Origin: Verrucomicrobiota bacterium
Lineage (GTDB): Bacteria > Verrucomicrobiota > Verrucomicrobiia > Limisphaerales > VHDF01
Reading direction: 5' to 3'
NCBI GenBank assembly: GCA_016871495.1
Contig: VHDF01000009.1
Coordinates: 1 to 64,000, forward strand
Length of the DNA: 64,000 bases
The notes under the pieces: generated by a model
Databases searched by the model: none
Seen by the model: the letters and a program-made list of their open reading frames with translations, nothing else
Told to the model about the DNA's origin: nothing
Shown: piece after piece, positions 38,110 to 46,795 of the stretch
Layout of the letters: each line of letters starts with the position of its first letter
Position numbering within the stretch: the stretch's first letter is position 1
Position numbers and translations under genes: made by a program

Positions 38110-38224
38110 TTTTCTCGCTTGTTCTTTTGACCTGGAGCATCGTTGCACTTCGATCACAGACCCATGGCCAGGGCATGCTCCCTCAGTGCGCCTCGCTCCA
38201 GGTCAAAATCCCGGCGCGAGAAAA
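38110..38224. repeat. 115-bp element with nested inverted repeats
   Basis: The outer arms TTTTCTCGC (38110-38118) and GCGAGAAAA (38216-38224) and the inner arms TTTTGACCTGGAGC (38125-38138) and GCTCCAGGTCAAAA (38195-38208) are all perfect. The shape is that of a small MITE or a structured RNA gene. No second copy was seen in this window. Confidence 0.75.
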
Positions 38225-38830
38225 TCGGAATTCATTGTGGCGCGATTCCTAAGTGCGCCTGGCAGGCCCAATCTCCAGCACTCATGACCTGAGAGGCAAT
38301 GCGTTCGAGCTGTTTCTTGAGCCACCACGGGAGTATCAGCTCCGAATGATCAACGGCCTGCCTATGGGGGATCGGCTGCGGTGGTCTCAAGCATGTTCCC
38401 GTCTCCGCAGATGTTCGCTGCTCGAAGTCAGGGGGCCTGAAGCTCAGGGATGAGCGGTCCGCCCCTTGCCCATGAAGAATCGGCCCTGGAGACCTGAAAC
38501 CCGCACACCCCGGGTATTGACACCTGCGACGCTGGCATCCCTCCGGGCTGCACATGCTTGGGTGACTCGGTGGTATCGTCGCTGCGCTTCTCAACCACCG
38601 GCTAATAGCTGGCAAGCCTCCGGCTTGCGACTGAGCCGCTTCACGTCACTCTGGTCTCACATCCCTTCTTCATCCGTCCCGCTTGGGGTCAGGATGTCTG
38701 AATCTATGGCCCCGGCCGGTGTCTTCTGGCTGAATGCCTGCAAAAGACCCTCGCCGAACTTCCGCCGGCCCACAGGGAGCTGACCTTTGATCCGGATTTC
38801 CACGGTTGAAGTGGCAGCCGTGGGTGCGAC

Positions 38831-38863
38831 CCCAGCCCGCCGGAAAGGCTCCGGCGGGCTGGG
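38831..38863 (-). terminator. GC-rich 14-bp hairpin after the beta-propeller gene
   Basis: CCCAGCCCGCCGGA and TCCGGCGGGCTGGG form a perfect 14-bp stem with loop AAGGC. It begins 34 bp beyond the stop of the minus-strand gene at 38897. It lacks a T-run, so it may protect an mRNA end or act with Rho rather than as an intrinsic terminator. Confidence 0.45.
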
Positions 38864-38896
38864 CTGGGATGCGCTGGCGAGGCAGGCAATCGAAAA

Positions 38897-39517
38897 TCAG
38901 TGGCGGCGGCGTTCGCGGCTGGCTTCGACGATCACGCCTGCCGATGTGCAGGTCCAGTAAATGTCGCCGTCGTGACCCACGGCAATATCGGTCGGCTCTG
39001 GATCGCCGGCATCGACCAGCGTTTTCTTCATGGTTCGAAGATTGAGCTCCCACACTTTGTTCTGTCCGCCACTGGCTCCCCCGACGCCAGGGGTCGGCAC
39101 CTCGGTCCAGTAGAGCCGGTCGCCCTGACGATTCAACGCAATGCCGACCGGATGGTTCAGTCCATCGAGGAGCACGCCGATCTCACCGTGCTTGTTGCGC
39201 TCCAAAATTACGCCGGCCGTCTTGCAGGTCCAATAGATCTGTCCATGCCGGTCCATGGCGAGGTTGACCGGTTCCGGTTCCCCTGTGTTGACGACGGTCA
39301 CGGTTCCATCGTCGAGGTCGAGGCGTTTGACACCGTTGCCGGCATTGGGCGTGGCGGGGTTCGGAACTTCGGTGAAGTACAATTCTTCGTCGCCGGCCAC
39401 GATTCCGGTGGGACGATTGAGTCCGGAGGCGATTACGCGCGTGGAAAATTCGCCGGCGACGGAGGTGGTGACGGCGAGCAAGGAGAGCGCGCCAAGGAAT
39501 GAACTGAGGACTTTCAT
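38897..39517 (-). CDS. Secreted beta-propeller (YWTD/NHL-like) protein
   Basis: The 206-aa product has a cleavable signal peptide (about 1-21, ending SVAGEF). Repeating beta-propeller blades follow, with motifs such as RPTGIVAGDEELYFTEV, EPVNLAMDRHGQIYWTC, HPVGIALNRQGDRLYWTEV and EPTDIAVGHDGDIYWTC. It is shorter than a full six-bladed propeller and may be partial or need to oligomerise. The ATG at 39517 is chosen because the signal peptide starts there; frame upstream is poor. The function is unknown; such proteins are common among secreted proteins of Verrucomicrobia. Confidence 0.75.
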   Translation of the reverse strand: MKVLSSFLGALSLLAVTTSVAGEFSTRVIASGLNRPTGIVAGDEELYFTEVPNPATPNAGNGVKRLDLDDGTVTVVNTGEPEPVNLAMDRHGQIYWTCKTAGVILERNKHGEIGVLLDGLNHPVGIALNRQGDRLYWTEVPTPGVGGASGGQNKVWELNLRTMKKTLVDAGDPEPTDIAVGHDGDIYWTCTSAGVIVEASRERRRH

Positions 39518-39749
39518 GGGATGATGAATTGAATAAGGTTTGATGTGATTTGGCATGGTGCGATGGTTGCGATTCGCAGCGACCGCGAGTTGAACGACGC
39601 GCCGCACCGGAACTGTGAGTGTCTCGGAGGATGATTATTCCCATACGTGAAGGAGAACCCAAGTGGACGACAGAATGGCGGCGCGCCGGGAATAAACTTG
39701 GGGCGGCGGTCTCTTCATAAGATTGCCTCCCGGACATCCGAAGTTTGAA

Positions 39750-39765
39750 GCGCCGTGAACGGCGC
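39750..39765 (+). repeat. Repeat family C core, copy 1
   Basis: GCGCCGTGAACGGCGC: 7-bp arms GCGCCGT/ACGGCGC around GA, followed by GGTCCGG. It lies upstream of the beta-propeller gene. Confidence 0.8.
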
Positions 39766-39927
39766 GGTCCGGGGCGGAGCGCGGCGTTTACGCCGCATCA
39801 AGGTGTGTGTGCGAGAGCGGGTGGCGTGTTCAAAGGGGATGGTTTGATGCAAGAGTGAACGATTGCACCTTTGGCAGGCAGCGCGGCAGGAGGGATTCGG
39901 CGCGTGCGAGATTTTGGCGACGCTGAA

Positions 39928-39943
39928 GCGCCGTGAACGGCGC
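39928..39943 (+). repeat. Repeat family C core, copy 2
   Basis: This is identical to the core at 39750-39765 and keeps the flanks (GAA before, GGTCCGG after), 178 bp away in direct orientation. Confidence 0.8.
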
Positions 39944-39981
39944 GGTCCGGCAACCTGCGGATGCTCCCATCCTCGTGCCGT

Positions 39982-40107
39982 GTATCCCGATGTTGTTGGT
40001 AGGGCGGGCCTGTCCCAGCCCGCCGCCCACTGGATGCAAAACATCATGCTCCGGCGGCGCGCCGGGACGGACGCGCCCTACCTGCATCACCGGCAACATC
40101 GGGATGC
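39982..40107 (+). repeat. Repeat family A, copy 2 (126-bp hairpin element)
   Basis: This is a near-identical copy of 22052-22176 in the same orientation, with one mismatch in the left terminal repeat. It ends about 90 bp before the TTG start of the next gene and so lies in its 5' region. Confidence 0.9.
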
Positions 40108-40185
40108 ACCGGTCCTCGTGAAATGCGGAAAATAAACATTGATTTTCCGGAGGATGGAGGGTTAAGCAACGGACGAACCCTTAAC

Positions 40186-40193
40186 AAGGAGGA
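40186..40193 (+). promoter_or_regulatory. Strong Shine-Dalgarno deciding a TTG start
   Basis: AAGGAGGA ends three bases before TTG at 40197, the only plausible start for the downstream secreted protein. The short spacing is slightly unusual. Confidence 0.6.
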
Positions 40194-40196
40194 TTC

Positions 40197-40625
40197 TTGA
40201 AACCTAGTTGGTATTCTCGTGGACTGGCCGTGCTTGCCGCCGGCTCAGTGTTATTCACCTGCAACATCATCATCACCCGGGCCGCCGAGCCCAAACCGCC
40301 TGCGGAAGCAAAAGCGGAATCAAGTGCCCGGCGCCCGTCCCCCTACCGGGGTAAGATCGCCTCCGTCGATCTCGATGCCAAGACGGTGACCCTGGAGGGC
40401 AAGACGCGCCAGCGTGTCCTGGTGGTTTCGCCTCAGACGCGCATTCATCGGGACGGACAAATCATTGCGCTGTCGGAGGCCAAAGCCGGCGAGGACATTG
40501 CCGGCCAATACCGCCGGATGGAGGACGGAAAAATGGAGGCGGTTTCGATGCGAATCGGGCCCAAGCCGGCCGCTTCGGAACCTGCGCCTCGAAAGCGAAA
40601 AGCGAAGGCGGAAAAGCAGCCCTAG
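40197..40625 (+). CDS. Small secreted DUF5666-like protein
   Basis: The 142-aa product begins at TTG and has a signal peptide (about 1-29, ending TRAAEP). A beta-rich domain follows (YRGKIASVDLDAKTVTLEG, TRIHRDGQIIALSEAKAGED, GQYRRMEDGKMEAVSMRIG) that resembles the OB-like DUF5666 family. The tail is strongly basic (RKRKAKAEKQP). The role is unknown. Repeat families A and C lie just upstream. The match to DUF5666 is by eye and not certain. Confidence 0.65.
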   Translation: MKPSWYSRGLAVLAAGSVLFTCNIIITRAAEPKPPAEAKAESSARRPSPYRGKIASVDLDAKTVTLEGKTRQRVLVVSPQTRIHRDGQIIALSEAKAGEDIAGQYRRMEDGKMEAVSMRIGPKPAASEPAPRKRKAKAEKQP

Positions 40626-40647
40626 AAAAGCGTTTGTTCTCGTGCGA

Positions 40648-41664
40648 TCAAGCCCGGGCGAGCGTCGCGAGGGTGGAGCAATCCGCCAGCGCGGCGCCGT
40701 CCCGGGCTTGACCCACCAGGTCGCACACGAGATCGATGGTGCGAAATTCGGGATCGTTGGGATAGAGAACGGACGGGTGCGTGAGCAGGTCGAAGGCGGC
40801 TCCCTGTTCGATCGCCCAGGTCACGCCCGCACGGATGGCGCGGAGGAAATCCTCGAGCGGCCAGCGACAGTTGCGAAAGGCCCCGACGTCACTGATCGGG
40901 CTCATGGGAACTTCGATGAGTCCGGTCGGATACACAAAAGGCTGGGAGTTCGATTGGGCCTTGACGATGCCGGCCAGAACTTCGTGGTCGGCGCGGGTTC
41001 CCGGCTGGCCGTAGGGATGGGCGGGGTAGCGGCAACTGACCCAGGAGAAACCGCAATCGAGGAGCAACTGTTGGATGTCCGGGCGGCCTTGCAGGCCTTC
41101 GGCGAATCCGCCGGGAGTGCGGAATCCGGCGGGAGCGAATCCGAGCCGGTGCCGCATGGCTTGGCTGCATTGCTCGATGTTTTCGCGAATGGCCTGGACG
41201 GGATCTTGAGTGCGGAGGAGCCAGGGAGCGCGTTGGAAACGGAATTGAAGATCCTCCGGGCGCCGGGCGAGCACGTTGACGTGGTCATAGGTGTGGTTGC
41301 CGATGGGATGACCTTCTCGATGAAGTTCCTGCAACCATTCGACGTTCTCCTGTTCGAGTGCCTGTCCAACGAGAAAGAAATGGATGACGCCGCCATGGAA
41401 CTTGACCCGCCGCGCGGCGGCCAGGGCGTAGCGCTTGGTTTCCTCGTTGAGATGGCCCTTGGTGTAGTCCCAGTGGGTGTCTTCCCAGCGTGGAAAATTG
41501 CGGGCCATCTCGAGGTCCATGGTGATGGCGACCCGGGCTTTTCGCCTGGCGGGCGCAGGCGGGTTGGCCGCGGAAACGATGGCGGTCGCGGCAGCCAGCC
41601 CGGCGGCCGCTGTGGTCCGGAGGAATTGGCGGCGGTTGGGTGTCCTGTTCGCGTCGATCGTCAT
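40648..41664 (-). CDS. Tat-exported polysaccharide deacetylase-like protein
   Basis: The 338-aa product has a twin-arginine leader (NRRQFLRTTAAAGLAAATAIVSA). A NodB-type fold follows, with the N-terminal acidic motif ITMDLEM, the metal-binding HTYDH, RTPGGF and a C-terminal LLTHPS. The first motif differs from the usual TFDDG (here Asp-Leu-Glu), as in several divergent or PuuE-like branches, so the substrate may not be a polysaccharide. The ATG at 41664 overlaps the stop of the upstream cysteine hydrolase gene (ATGA), supporting this start over an ATG 39 bases upstream. Confidence 0.8.
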   Translation of the reverse strand: MTIDANRTPNRRQFLRTTAAAGLAAATAIVSAANPPAPARRKARVAITMDLEMARNFPRWEDTHWDYTKGHLNEETKRYALAAARRVKFHGGVIHFFLVGQALEQENVEWLQELHREGHPIGNHTYDHVNVLARRPEDLQFRFQRAPWLLRTQDPVQAIRENIEQCSQAMRHRLGFAPAGFRTPGGFAEGLQGRPDIQQLLLDCGFSWVSCRYPAHPYGQPGTRADHEVLAGIVKAQSNSQPFVYPTGLIEVPMSPISDVGAFRNCRWPLEDFLRAIRAGVTWAIEQGAAFDLLTHPSVLYPNDPEFRTIDLVCDLVGQARDGAALADCSTLATLARA

Positions 41665-42725
41665 GGGTTCCGAGGTTGGTTCTCCGGTGTGAGCTCGATC
41701 CACGAGATTTGAGTGATGAACTGGTTCAGCGAGGCGAAGGCGAGGTGCGCGCTGGTGGCGAACTTGGGAGTGGTGTGGGCGGGGAACGTGGCCAGGGTCG
41801 CGTCGCCGACCAGAAACGTGTTGAAGTCTTTCGATAAATTCTCATAACCCGCGCAGGTCCTCGCGAAGCACATATCGGTGGCGTAGCCGGTGAGCAGGAC
41901 GTGGCGCACGCCTTGAGACTGGAGGAACTTTCTCAGTGATTCGTAACCTTCGGCATCATAGATGACCACGTCGTCCGGGAAGTAAGTGATGTCGCGGGTC
42001 ACGGGGATGGGGAGATCCCAAAAACCGGTGTTGTTGAAGCGGGGTCCGGCATCGAGTCCGGGAAATTGGCGGAAGTAATCGACCGCCGGCGTTTGGGTCG
42101 AAAGCTTCAACGTGGCGGGCAGGGCTTCACCTCGATAATGGAATCCCCGAAGCTTGGCGTCGAGTTCGGCGCGGCCTTGCTGGCGTTGCCCGGCGGTGGG
42201 AGTGTGTGAGAAGGACCGGTAAAGCTTGTGACGGATCGGATCACGCGAACCCGGAAGGCTGAGCAGGATGGCGGCCACCTTCCCTCGCATTGTTTTCAAG
42301 AAGGGATCGATGACCTCACGGGTGTGGCGGGCCGCGAGGTGGTTCTTTTCCGGCGTGCAGAAGTCCGCCACGCCCGCCGGTTCAGGAGTGTTCCAGCCTT
42401 GTCCGTCGTCGATGCCCCAAGGGTGGACCATGATGACGGCGGTTTCGCGGGCTCTCAGGAGGTTCGGGATTTCAATAATGCCGCGGGCGTTGTAGCTCCA
42501 GCGCCAGGCACGAACCCGCAGGTCCGCTCCGGCATCGTTGACGACCGGGGGCGCCTCGAAGCGATGGGTTTCGCGGATGGGTTCGACCCATTCCGGATGA
42601 TCTGCCAGGAGCGGGGCAGGGTGGGACAGGCGCGTCAGGGTGTTGGTGTAATGGACAGGCTCGGAAGCGGCGAGCGCGAGAAGGAAGGCACGGCAGAGAC
42701 CCGTGGCGAGCAGGCGGGAATTCAT
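41661..42725 (-). CDS. Secreted isochorismatase-like cysteine hydrolase
   Basis: The 354-aa product has an N-terminal signal peptide (about 1-21). An isochorismatase-superfamily fold follows, with the acidic segment VIMVHPWGIDDGQG (about 97-110), RHVLLTGYATDMCFART holding the nucleophile candidate C286, and downstream FLVGDAT. Its extracytoplasmic location is unusual for this superfamily. The substrate is unknown. It is coupled by ATGA overlaps to the heme dehydrogenase gene before it and the deacetylase gene after it. Confidence 0.75.
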   Translation of the reverse strand: MNSRLLATGLCRAFLLALAASEPVHYTNTLTRLSHPAPLLADHPEWVEPIRETHRFEAPPVVNDAGADLRVRAWRWSYNARGIIEIPNLLRARETAVIMVHPWGIDDGQGWNTPEPAGVADFCTPEKNHLAARHTREVIDPFLKTMRGKVAAILLSLPGSRDPIRHKLYRSFSHTPTAGQRQQGRAELDAKLRGFHYRGEALPATLKLSTQTPAVDYFRQFPGLDAGPRFNNTGFWDLPIPVTRDITYFPDDVVIYDAEGYESLRKFLQSQGVRHVLLTGYATDMCFARTCAGYENLSKDFNTFLVGDATLATFPAHTTPKFATSAHLAFASLNQFITQISWIELTPENQPRNP

Positions 42726-45700
42726 GGTGGAGAGAATGCCGGGGGCTGGCTCTGGAGGAAAGCGAACAAATCCCGCAGGTCCTGAGGAGTGAGGCCAGAC
42801 AACGTTCCTTCAGGCATGATCGAGATCGCGGATTCTTTGACGGATTGAACTTCGGAAGCGGGGAAGACGATTCGTTCTCCCGTGGCGGTGCCAAGGATCC
42901 ACTGCATGCCACCCTGTTCCAGGAGGACCCCGGAGTACGCGCTTCCCCCGCGCAGTTGAATCTCCTGCGCCAGGTATTCTTTGCGAATGGCGGCGCTGGG
43001 GTCGACGAGGCTGGCGAGCAGGAAAACCCGGTCCTGGCGGTTGGCTGTGGTCAGGTCGGGGCCAATGGAGCCACCCTGGGCGAAGAGGGTGTGACAAGTG
43101 GCGCACCGCGTCGTGAAGTGTTGTCGTCCGCGGTCCGGGTCGCCGCGTCCAGCGTTCAAGTCATTATTCAGGCGGCGCATTTCCGCCAGCTTTTCCTCGG
43201 GTGTTCCCCGGGTGACACGGCCCCAGATCTTCCGAACCCGGCGGTCGAGTGATTCATCATGATGAAGGGCGGTGGCGCGCAGCGATTCAGGACTGAAATG
43301 AGCCGCGGGCAGGCGGCCTTCCTCGACTGCGAGCAAAGCCTGAGGAACCCACGATTTTCGGCTGAGGAGCAAGGTGCGCAGGCGGCTTTGCGTTCTGGCC
43401 GAAAGCTCGGGATAAGCCTGAATGAGTTGGGGAACGAAAGACGGAGAGGCAATCCGTCCGAGAGCGTCGAGCGTTTCGAGAGCCACATTTTCGGGTGATC
43501 GGAACAGGAACGGATGCAAGCGAGGTGCATCGGTCTCGAGTCCGAAGTTTCCGAGAAGTTGAATGAGCTGAAGCGCGCGGGACGGTTCGAGTCCTGGCGT
43601 GGCCAGGAGCGATCGTGCACGTTCCAGCGCGGGTGGATGGCCAAGGCGGGCGGCGAGTTTGAGACGGACGGATTGATCGGGTTGTTCCCGCCAAAGTTGG
43701 AGCAACAGTCGTTCGAGTTTGGGTGAGATTGGGGAAGGGGCACGGGCGGTGGAGGCCTCGATTGAAACTTCGTCGGCCGAGTTGAAAAGTCCGCCGGTGC
43801 CGAAGCCGGGTGGTTGGGCCGGTCGGTCGTCGAAGCCCTGGTCGAGAGCGGCGAGCAGTCGCGCGTGGGTGGCCGGATCAGGCGCGTTTTCCAGGAGTTG
43901 TGTCGCGCCATCCTGACAAGCTTGAGTGCCTTCCGCCATCCATCGGCGCATCAGACGTTCGAGGATGAACTCGCTTGCCAGGCGCGAAGGCCTGGAGAGT
44001 CTCCCGGCAAACAATTCGGATACCGCTTTCACCGATGTGACGGCGTGCTTTTCGACTCCCCACCAAAGAAGATGCGGCAGGAAGGGGTCGTGCACGTCCA
44101 GGTCTCTCTGAATGAGGGTGTGCAGGATGGGGAGGGCAATTTCAGGACGAAGCCTCGCGGCCGTCGAGGCGAGTTGGCCGCGAGCGCGGACGGACGGTTC
44201 GTGTTGTGCCCGTTCCAGCAGGCGTTCTTCAAGCGAAGGGGAAACGGATTTTCGATCGCCGAGCAGCCGGATGGCCCATTTCCTCACCGACGGAGCCGGA
44301 TGCGAAAGGGCGGCGCGGGCGTCTTCATCACGCCAGCCTCCGGCGCCGTGCAGCGCCCAAAGAGCGAGCAACGAGGTTCGGTGATGGACCGTTGAGGAGA
44401 ATAATGCGTGCAGACTCGAGTAAGAAGCGGGATCCCGTCGTTCGCTCAGGATTCGAAGGGCGCGTCGCCGCCACCACGGATTGGGGTTCTCGAGAGCGCC
44501 CGCCAATTGTTCGGTGTTGAGGCGGCGCCAATCGGGGATGGCATCGGATCGGGTAGTGGTCCGCGCGAGCCGGTAGATGCGGCCATTGCTTCGGTCCCAA
44601 TCCGCATCCGGGTCGGGATGCGCGGTGCGCCGGTCATGCCAATCCGCGACAAAGATCGCGCCGTCGGGCGCCAGGGCGAGGTCGCAGGGAGCGAACCAGG
44701 TGTCCGGAGACTCGAGGAGGTAGCCGCCATGGGAGGACGTGAAGGTGGATCCCCAGGGGTACATTCGATGCCACTGAATCCCGTGCCCGAGCAAATCCGC
44801 GTTGAGATAAGCTTGATGAAAATGCGGCGGCAGATTGGTCCCGTTGTAGATCAGTCCGCCGGCGGTGACGTGACCTCCGGTAAAATTCGTGTGCGGGATG
44901 TGGTCGAAGTAACCGAAGGTGTAAGGATTGTGAAGGGCGCCGTGCTTGCCGACGCTCTTCCAGTAGTAGCCGCCCTGGACGCCGTGCAGATTGCGGTAGG
45001 GGCCGACGTTTGTGCTGTAAATCAATTCACCCTCATCGTCAAAATCGATTCCCCACGAATTGCCACCTCCCTCGCAGAAGAGCTCGAATTGCCGGGTTCC
45101 CGGATGGTAGCGCCACACGCCTTGCTGGAATTCAATGTCGCGGATGCGGGACGTCACGGTGCTGCCCTGGCATCCGTAGAGCCATCCATCAGGTCCCCAG
45201 GTGAGTGAATTCGCGACGGAGTGGGCGTCCTCCATTCCGAAACCTGTCAGGCACACTTCGGGATCCCCGTCGGGAACATCATTGCCGTCGCGGTCGGGAT
45301 AGAAGAGCAGATAAGGAACATTGAGTACGAAGACGCCGCCGTGTCCGAAGGCGAGCCCCGTGGCGAGGTTCAACCCGGAAACGAAGTCCCGCGCTTGGTC
45401 GGCCCGTCCGTCGTGGTCAGTATCCTCCAGAATGGTGATCCGATCCGCTCCGCGCGGACCCTTGGGAGGCGGTGGCGGCACACGATCGTAGGTGGTGCGG
45501 GACCACCGGTCCACGCGGGTTCGGGTGAGTCCGGCGGGATTGGGATACTGGAGATATTGGATGACCCAGAGGCGTCCGCGATCGTCGAATTCGATGCAGA
45601 CCGGTTGGACCACCATGGGTTCCGACGCGAACGATTCCACTTGCAGTCCCTCGGCCATTTTCATGCGGGCGGCGGCTTCGGCGGGCGGAGAACCTTGGGA

Positions 45701-45907
45701 TTGGAGTGAGGGGGAAGATGGGAGGAGGAGCAAAGCGGTGATTCCGATCAGCCGGATCCAGCGGAACACGGCCAGGAGCCGGGAGTTTTTTCTGGGTCGA
45801 GGGGGATGGTTCGTGGAGCGCGGCGTTTCGGGAAAGCCGAGGCGGGTTGAAGATGGAACGGTGAGATGGATGCGGATGAGGTTGGAGGAACAAGGTGAGC
45901 AGGGCAA
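42722..45907 (-). CDS. PVC-type secreted dehydrogenase with HEAT repeats and C-terminal cytochrome c
   Basis: The 1061-aa protein has a long N-terminus with a hydrophobic signal at about 47-70. A beta-propeller dehydrogenase domain follows (GLQVESFASEPMVVQPVCIEFDDRG, ITILEDTDHDGRAD, GPDGWLYGCQGS, LALAPDGAIFVADWHDRR). HEAT-like repeats span about 480-880. The C-terminal cytochrome c domain has C935-A-T-C938-H939 and a candidate Met ligand near SIMPEG. This architecture is hugely expanded in Planctomycetes and Verrucomicrobia; substrates are mostly unknown, with sugars or alcohols likely. No Met nearer the signal was found, so the start is uncertain. Confidence 0.88.
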   Translation of the reverse strand: MPCSPCSSNLIRIHLTVPSSTRLGFPETPRSTNHPPRPRKNSRLLAVFRWIRLIGITALLLLPSSPSLQSQGSPPAEAAARMKMAEGLQVESFASEPMVVQPVCIEFDDRGRLWVIQYLQYPNPAGLTRTRVDRWSRTTYDRVPPPPPKGPRGADRITILEDTDHDGRADQARDFVSGLNLATGLAFGHGGVFVLNVPYLLFYPDRDGNDVPDGDPEVCLTGFGMEDAHSVANSLTWGPDGWLYGCQGSTVTSRIRDIEFQQGVWRYHPGTRQFELFCEGGGNSWGIDFDDEGELIYSTNVGPYRNLHGVQGGYYWKSVGKHGALHNPYTFGYFDHIPHTNFTGGHVTAGGLIYNGTNLPPHFHQAYLNADLLGHGIQWHRMYPWGSTFTSSHGGYLLESPDTWFAPCDLALAPDGAIFVADWHDRRTAHPDPDADWDRSNGRIYRLARTTTRSDAIPDWRRLNTEQLAGALENPNPWWRRRALRILSERRDPASYSSLHALFSSTVHHRTSLLALWALHGAGGWRDEDARAALSHPAPSVRKWAIRLLGDRKSVSPSLEERLLERAQHEPSVRARGQLASTAARLRPEIALPILHTLIQRDLDVHDPFLPHLLWWGVEKHAVTSVKAVSELFAGRLSRPSRLASEFILERLMRRWMAEGTQACQDGATQLLENAPDPATHARLLAALDQGFDDRPAQPPGFGTGGLFNSADEVSIEASTARAPSPISPKLERLLLQLWREQPDQSVRLKLAARLGHPPALERARSLLATPGLEPSRALQLIQLLGNFGLETDAPRLHPFLFRSPENVALETLDALGRIASPSFVPQLIQAYPELSARTQSRLRTLLLSRKSWVPQALLAVEEGRLPAAHFSPESLRATALHHDESLDRRVRKIWGRVTRGTPEEKLAEMRRLNNDLNAGRGDPDRGRQHFTTRCATCHTLFAQGGSIGPDLTTANRQDRVFLLASLVDPSAAIRKEYLAQEIQLRGGSAYSGVLLEQGGMQWILGTATGERIVFPASEVQSVKESAISIMPEGTLSGLTPQDLRDLFAFLQSQPPAFSPP

Positions 45908-46355
45908 CGGAGGAAATCGAGGGGGCGTCGTTCGTCAAGTTCGAGAGGGGGGTACGGCGACCGTCGCGGCCTATCCAAACCGGACGAGCGGCCAAGCCGC
46001 ATCAGGTGTGTCCTCCCGATCTCATCTGCGCCAACGCTGGCTCGGACGACCCGGGCTGGGTGCGACATTGGACGTCGAATTGATGAAGCCCGGAAGTTGA
46101 GCCCAACGTTTCCCGTTGCTTGCAATTCCATGGACTACCCAAGAAGCAGTGACGCCGCCGCAACTTTGTTAAGACCTCTCTCCGTTTCCTCAGGCTCATG
46201 CTTTGATCCGGTCCACTCACGGTAGCGGTCGCTTCTGGTGCATCGTATTCTTCTCCGACTCTCCCCTTCCTTCCCGGGCAACAAAACATTGGGCGCAATC
46301 CGAGCTGCAACTCCCGTGCTTTTTGGATCTTTACAAGAACCTTTTCTATGCAAAC
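45908..46355. other. Divergent intergenic region
   Basis: About 450 bp lies between the divergent dehydrogenase and basic-protein genes. It must carry both promoters. A TTG-initiated frame from 46203 could extend the basic protein but has an unlikely composition. No family A-D repeat is present. Confidence 0.45.
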
Positions 46356-46766
46356 ATGCTGGCTATGGATATAACTCAACTAACATCACAGGACCTGAGG
46401 CGCTTGTCGGCACTGCTTGAAGCAAAGGAGAAATTTCAGGCTAAACTGAATGAAATCAACGCCCAATTGGTGGCCTTTGGGGAAGGCACATCGAGCGGGC
46501 CAGCGAAAGGTCCTGCACGGGCCAAACGCCGAGCTGCAGGGGCGAAGGCTCCGAAGCGGCGCCGCGGCGGCGCGCCCCGCGGGGCTTTGCAAGAAGGCAT
46601 TGTCGGCGCTTTGCAAGCAGCCGGTGGCAAAGGGGTTCACATCAAGGAACTCTCTGCCAAGCTGGGCGTAAAGGTGCCTAATCTGCGAGTATGGTTCCTA
46701 ACGACCGGGAAGAAAAACAAATCAATCAAGAAAGTAGCCAAAGCCACCTTCGCCTGGAAAGGTTAA
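46356..46766 (+). CDS. Basic protein with coiled coil and winged-helix-like C-terminus
   Basis: The 136-aa product has an N-terminal amphipathic or coiled-coil helix (LTSQDLRRLSALLEAKEKFQAKL, about 7-30). A Lys/Arg/Ala/Gly/Pro-rich linker resembling histone H1 tails follows (about 48-75). The C-terminal domain (about 76-136) has helices matching a small HTH or winged helix (GVHIKELSAKLGVKVPNLRVWF), ending in a beta strand. Oligomerisation plus DNA binding suggests a nucleoid-associated or regulatory protein. ATG 46365 is an alternative start. No family name is assigned. Confidence 0.65.
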   Translation: MLAMDITQLTSQDLRRLSALLEAKEKFQAKLNEINAQLVAFGEGTSSGPAKGPARAKRRAAGAKAPKRRRGGAPRGALQEGIVGALQAAGGKGVHIKELSAKLGVKVPNLRVWFLTTGKKNKSIKKVAKATFAWKG

Positions 46767-46795
46767 GAGCTCGGAAATAGCTACTTTAGAATATC

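Larger units (their letters stand above)
37780..38896. other. 1.1-kb gene-poor, hairpin-rich region
   Basis: No frame here encodes anything recognisable; the frames present have compositions typical of GC-rich non-coding DNA. The stretch holds at least four separate inverted repeats (37998-38032, 38055-38072, 38110-38224, 38831-38863). It could be decayed sequence, an unidentified structured RNA, or an accumulation site for repeats. Confidence 0.6.

Noticed and set aside
37865-38287. 140-codon plus-strand frame in the gene-poor region
   Set aside because: It crosses several inverted repeats, has no Shine-Dalgarno and has a composition typical of random frames; not convincing as a gene.
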